A stretch of 64,000 nucleotides of DNA from Colias croceus (lineage: Eukaryota; Arthropoda; Insecta; Lepidoptera; Pieridae): positions 4,489,001-4,553,000 of the forward strand of contig NC_059554.1 of the NCBI RefSeq assembly GCF_905220415.1. Reading direction: 5' to 3'. Under the pieces are notes generated by a model. It was not told where the DNA came from and did not search any database. It saw nothing but the letters and a program-made list of their open reading frames with translations. Positions 63,067-64,000 of this stretch are shown piece after piece. Positions within the stretch are counted from its first letter, which is position 1, and every line of letters begins with the position of its first letter. The position numbers and the translations under genes were made by a program.

Positions 63067-64000
63067 CTGCGTACAAATAAATTGCAAGTTATATACTATG
63101 TTACAAATCTATCTAAAATCAAAAGAGGATCTAGAACTTCTCCTATTTATAATTAAATGGACAAAGTCAAGTTTTCACAATGTAACTTCAAAGAATCAAA
63201 CAAAACCCAACCAGAATTCAAAACCAACAATTACAATTTTTGGTGAATAAAAATTCGTATTTATAGCATCGAGGTTTAATTTAGATATTCATTAAACACA
63301 ATACATCTGCAAAAATTTTCCTCATCACAACGGAAATGGAATTTAAAATGGCGATTGATAGAATTAGATTGATATAGATTGGCTTGAAGAAATACTTCAT
63401 AGCCAATTTCATAGCAAGCCCAACAAATAAAAATGGACATAAAATATTATAATTTAATATCAAAAAAGAGTACAAGGTCGCAGAAAGAAGGAAGCAAGGT
63501 GAGGTATCTGGTATCAATCAGCATATAAATGGCTTGACATTAATCTTCTATATAAGACCTTGAGTAAACATTTTATTTGTAACAATTTCAAACCAAAAGA
63601 TTAATTCGTAGACGCACAAAAGCATTTACGTTTTTTTTTTTTGCTAATTGAATTTATATATGAATAGGTCAGAAATTAAGTGATCTTGCCCGAGTGAGGT
63701 TGCCCGCAATTTTAGGTGTAGCACAGAGCATGAGCAAATTGGTCATGATATTACCATTGACCATACACATATTATTTGGTCAAAAAAATACTAAGTACAT
63801 AATATGTAATTTCTAGAGGGTTCCCTCACACATCACATCGTTGATTTTGTTTTACAATTCGTTTTGTCGAATGTATGTTTCATCGTGATAGATACCTTAG
63901 TAAATATTTTGTATTTACTAATCAGTGGCTATACTTCCAGTGGCAAAAGTAGTTTTGATAAAATCTGAATTTTAGCCGATCTTATTATCAAATATTATTA
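63067..64000 (-). other. Intron of the rightmost gene
   Basis: AT-rich sequence upstream (minus strand) of the last exon, with no further exon visible before the window ends. A T run at 63631-63643 beside GTGATCTTGCCCGAGTGAGG may be a retroelement tail, but no duplication was found. Confidence 0.5.

Overview
The window looks like nuclear DNA of an insect, most likely a moth or butterfly. It is AT-rich with long gene-poor stretches, and its genes have short GT-AG-spliced exons. It also carries repeats I associate with Lepidoptera: Lep1-like non-autonomous Helitrons, poly-A-tailed non-LTR fragments, TAGGTACCTA-type palindromes and a tRNA-derived SINE-like relic. I see no prokaryotic gene organisation and no CRISPR array.

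Only a small part of the 64 kb codes with good support. The one complete, clearly recognised gene is a three-exon plus-strand gene for ATP synthase subunit d (48747-49829, 180 aa). On the minus strand two well-spliced exons (46544-46409, with a good start codon, and 39164-39044) belong to the 5' part of an acidic, probably nuclear protein. They are split by a 7.2 kb intron, and no further exon of that gene is visible down to position 1. A second minus-strand gene contributes only its last coding exon (63066-62971). The largest open frame (24803-23658, minus, 381 aa) is the ORF1-like protein of a non-LTR retrotransposon, with no ORF2 beside it.

From left to right: 1-39 kb is a gene desert, probably intronic or intergenic, broken by short GC-rich islands (about 1.0, 3.9-4.15, 7.4-7.6, 13.2-13.8, 27.4-27.65 and 32.5 kb), the ORF1-only element and a Helitron. 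39-46.5 kb holds the two minus-strand exons, and the intron between them contains three retroelement tails. 48.7-51.6 kb holds the ATP synthase gene followed by a repeat cluster: a perfect 165-bp inverted repeat, a Helitron and a hairpin-bearing repeat. 51.6-62.4 kb is sparse, with GC-rich islands, a decayed open frame and a local cluster of a 12-bp motif. 62.4-64 kb holds a CpG-rich island and the terminal exon of the rightmost gene.

The minus-strand exon at 46.4 kb starts with a splice acceptor, so its first exon lies further right. The housekeeping ATP synthase gene is therefore probably nested, in antisense orientation, in or beside the 5' region of a long, possibly developmental, gene. 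The GC-rich islands are candidate promoters or enhancers for that gene. I found no obviously new multi-gene system. The most unusual structures are the perfect 165-bp foldback repeat, the retroelement inserted at the exact centre of a palindrome, and the ORF1-only element.
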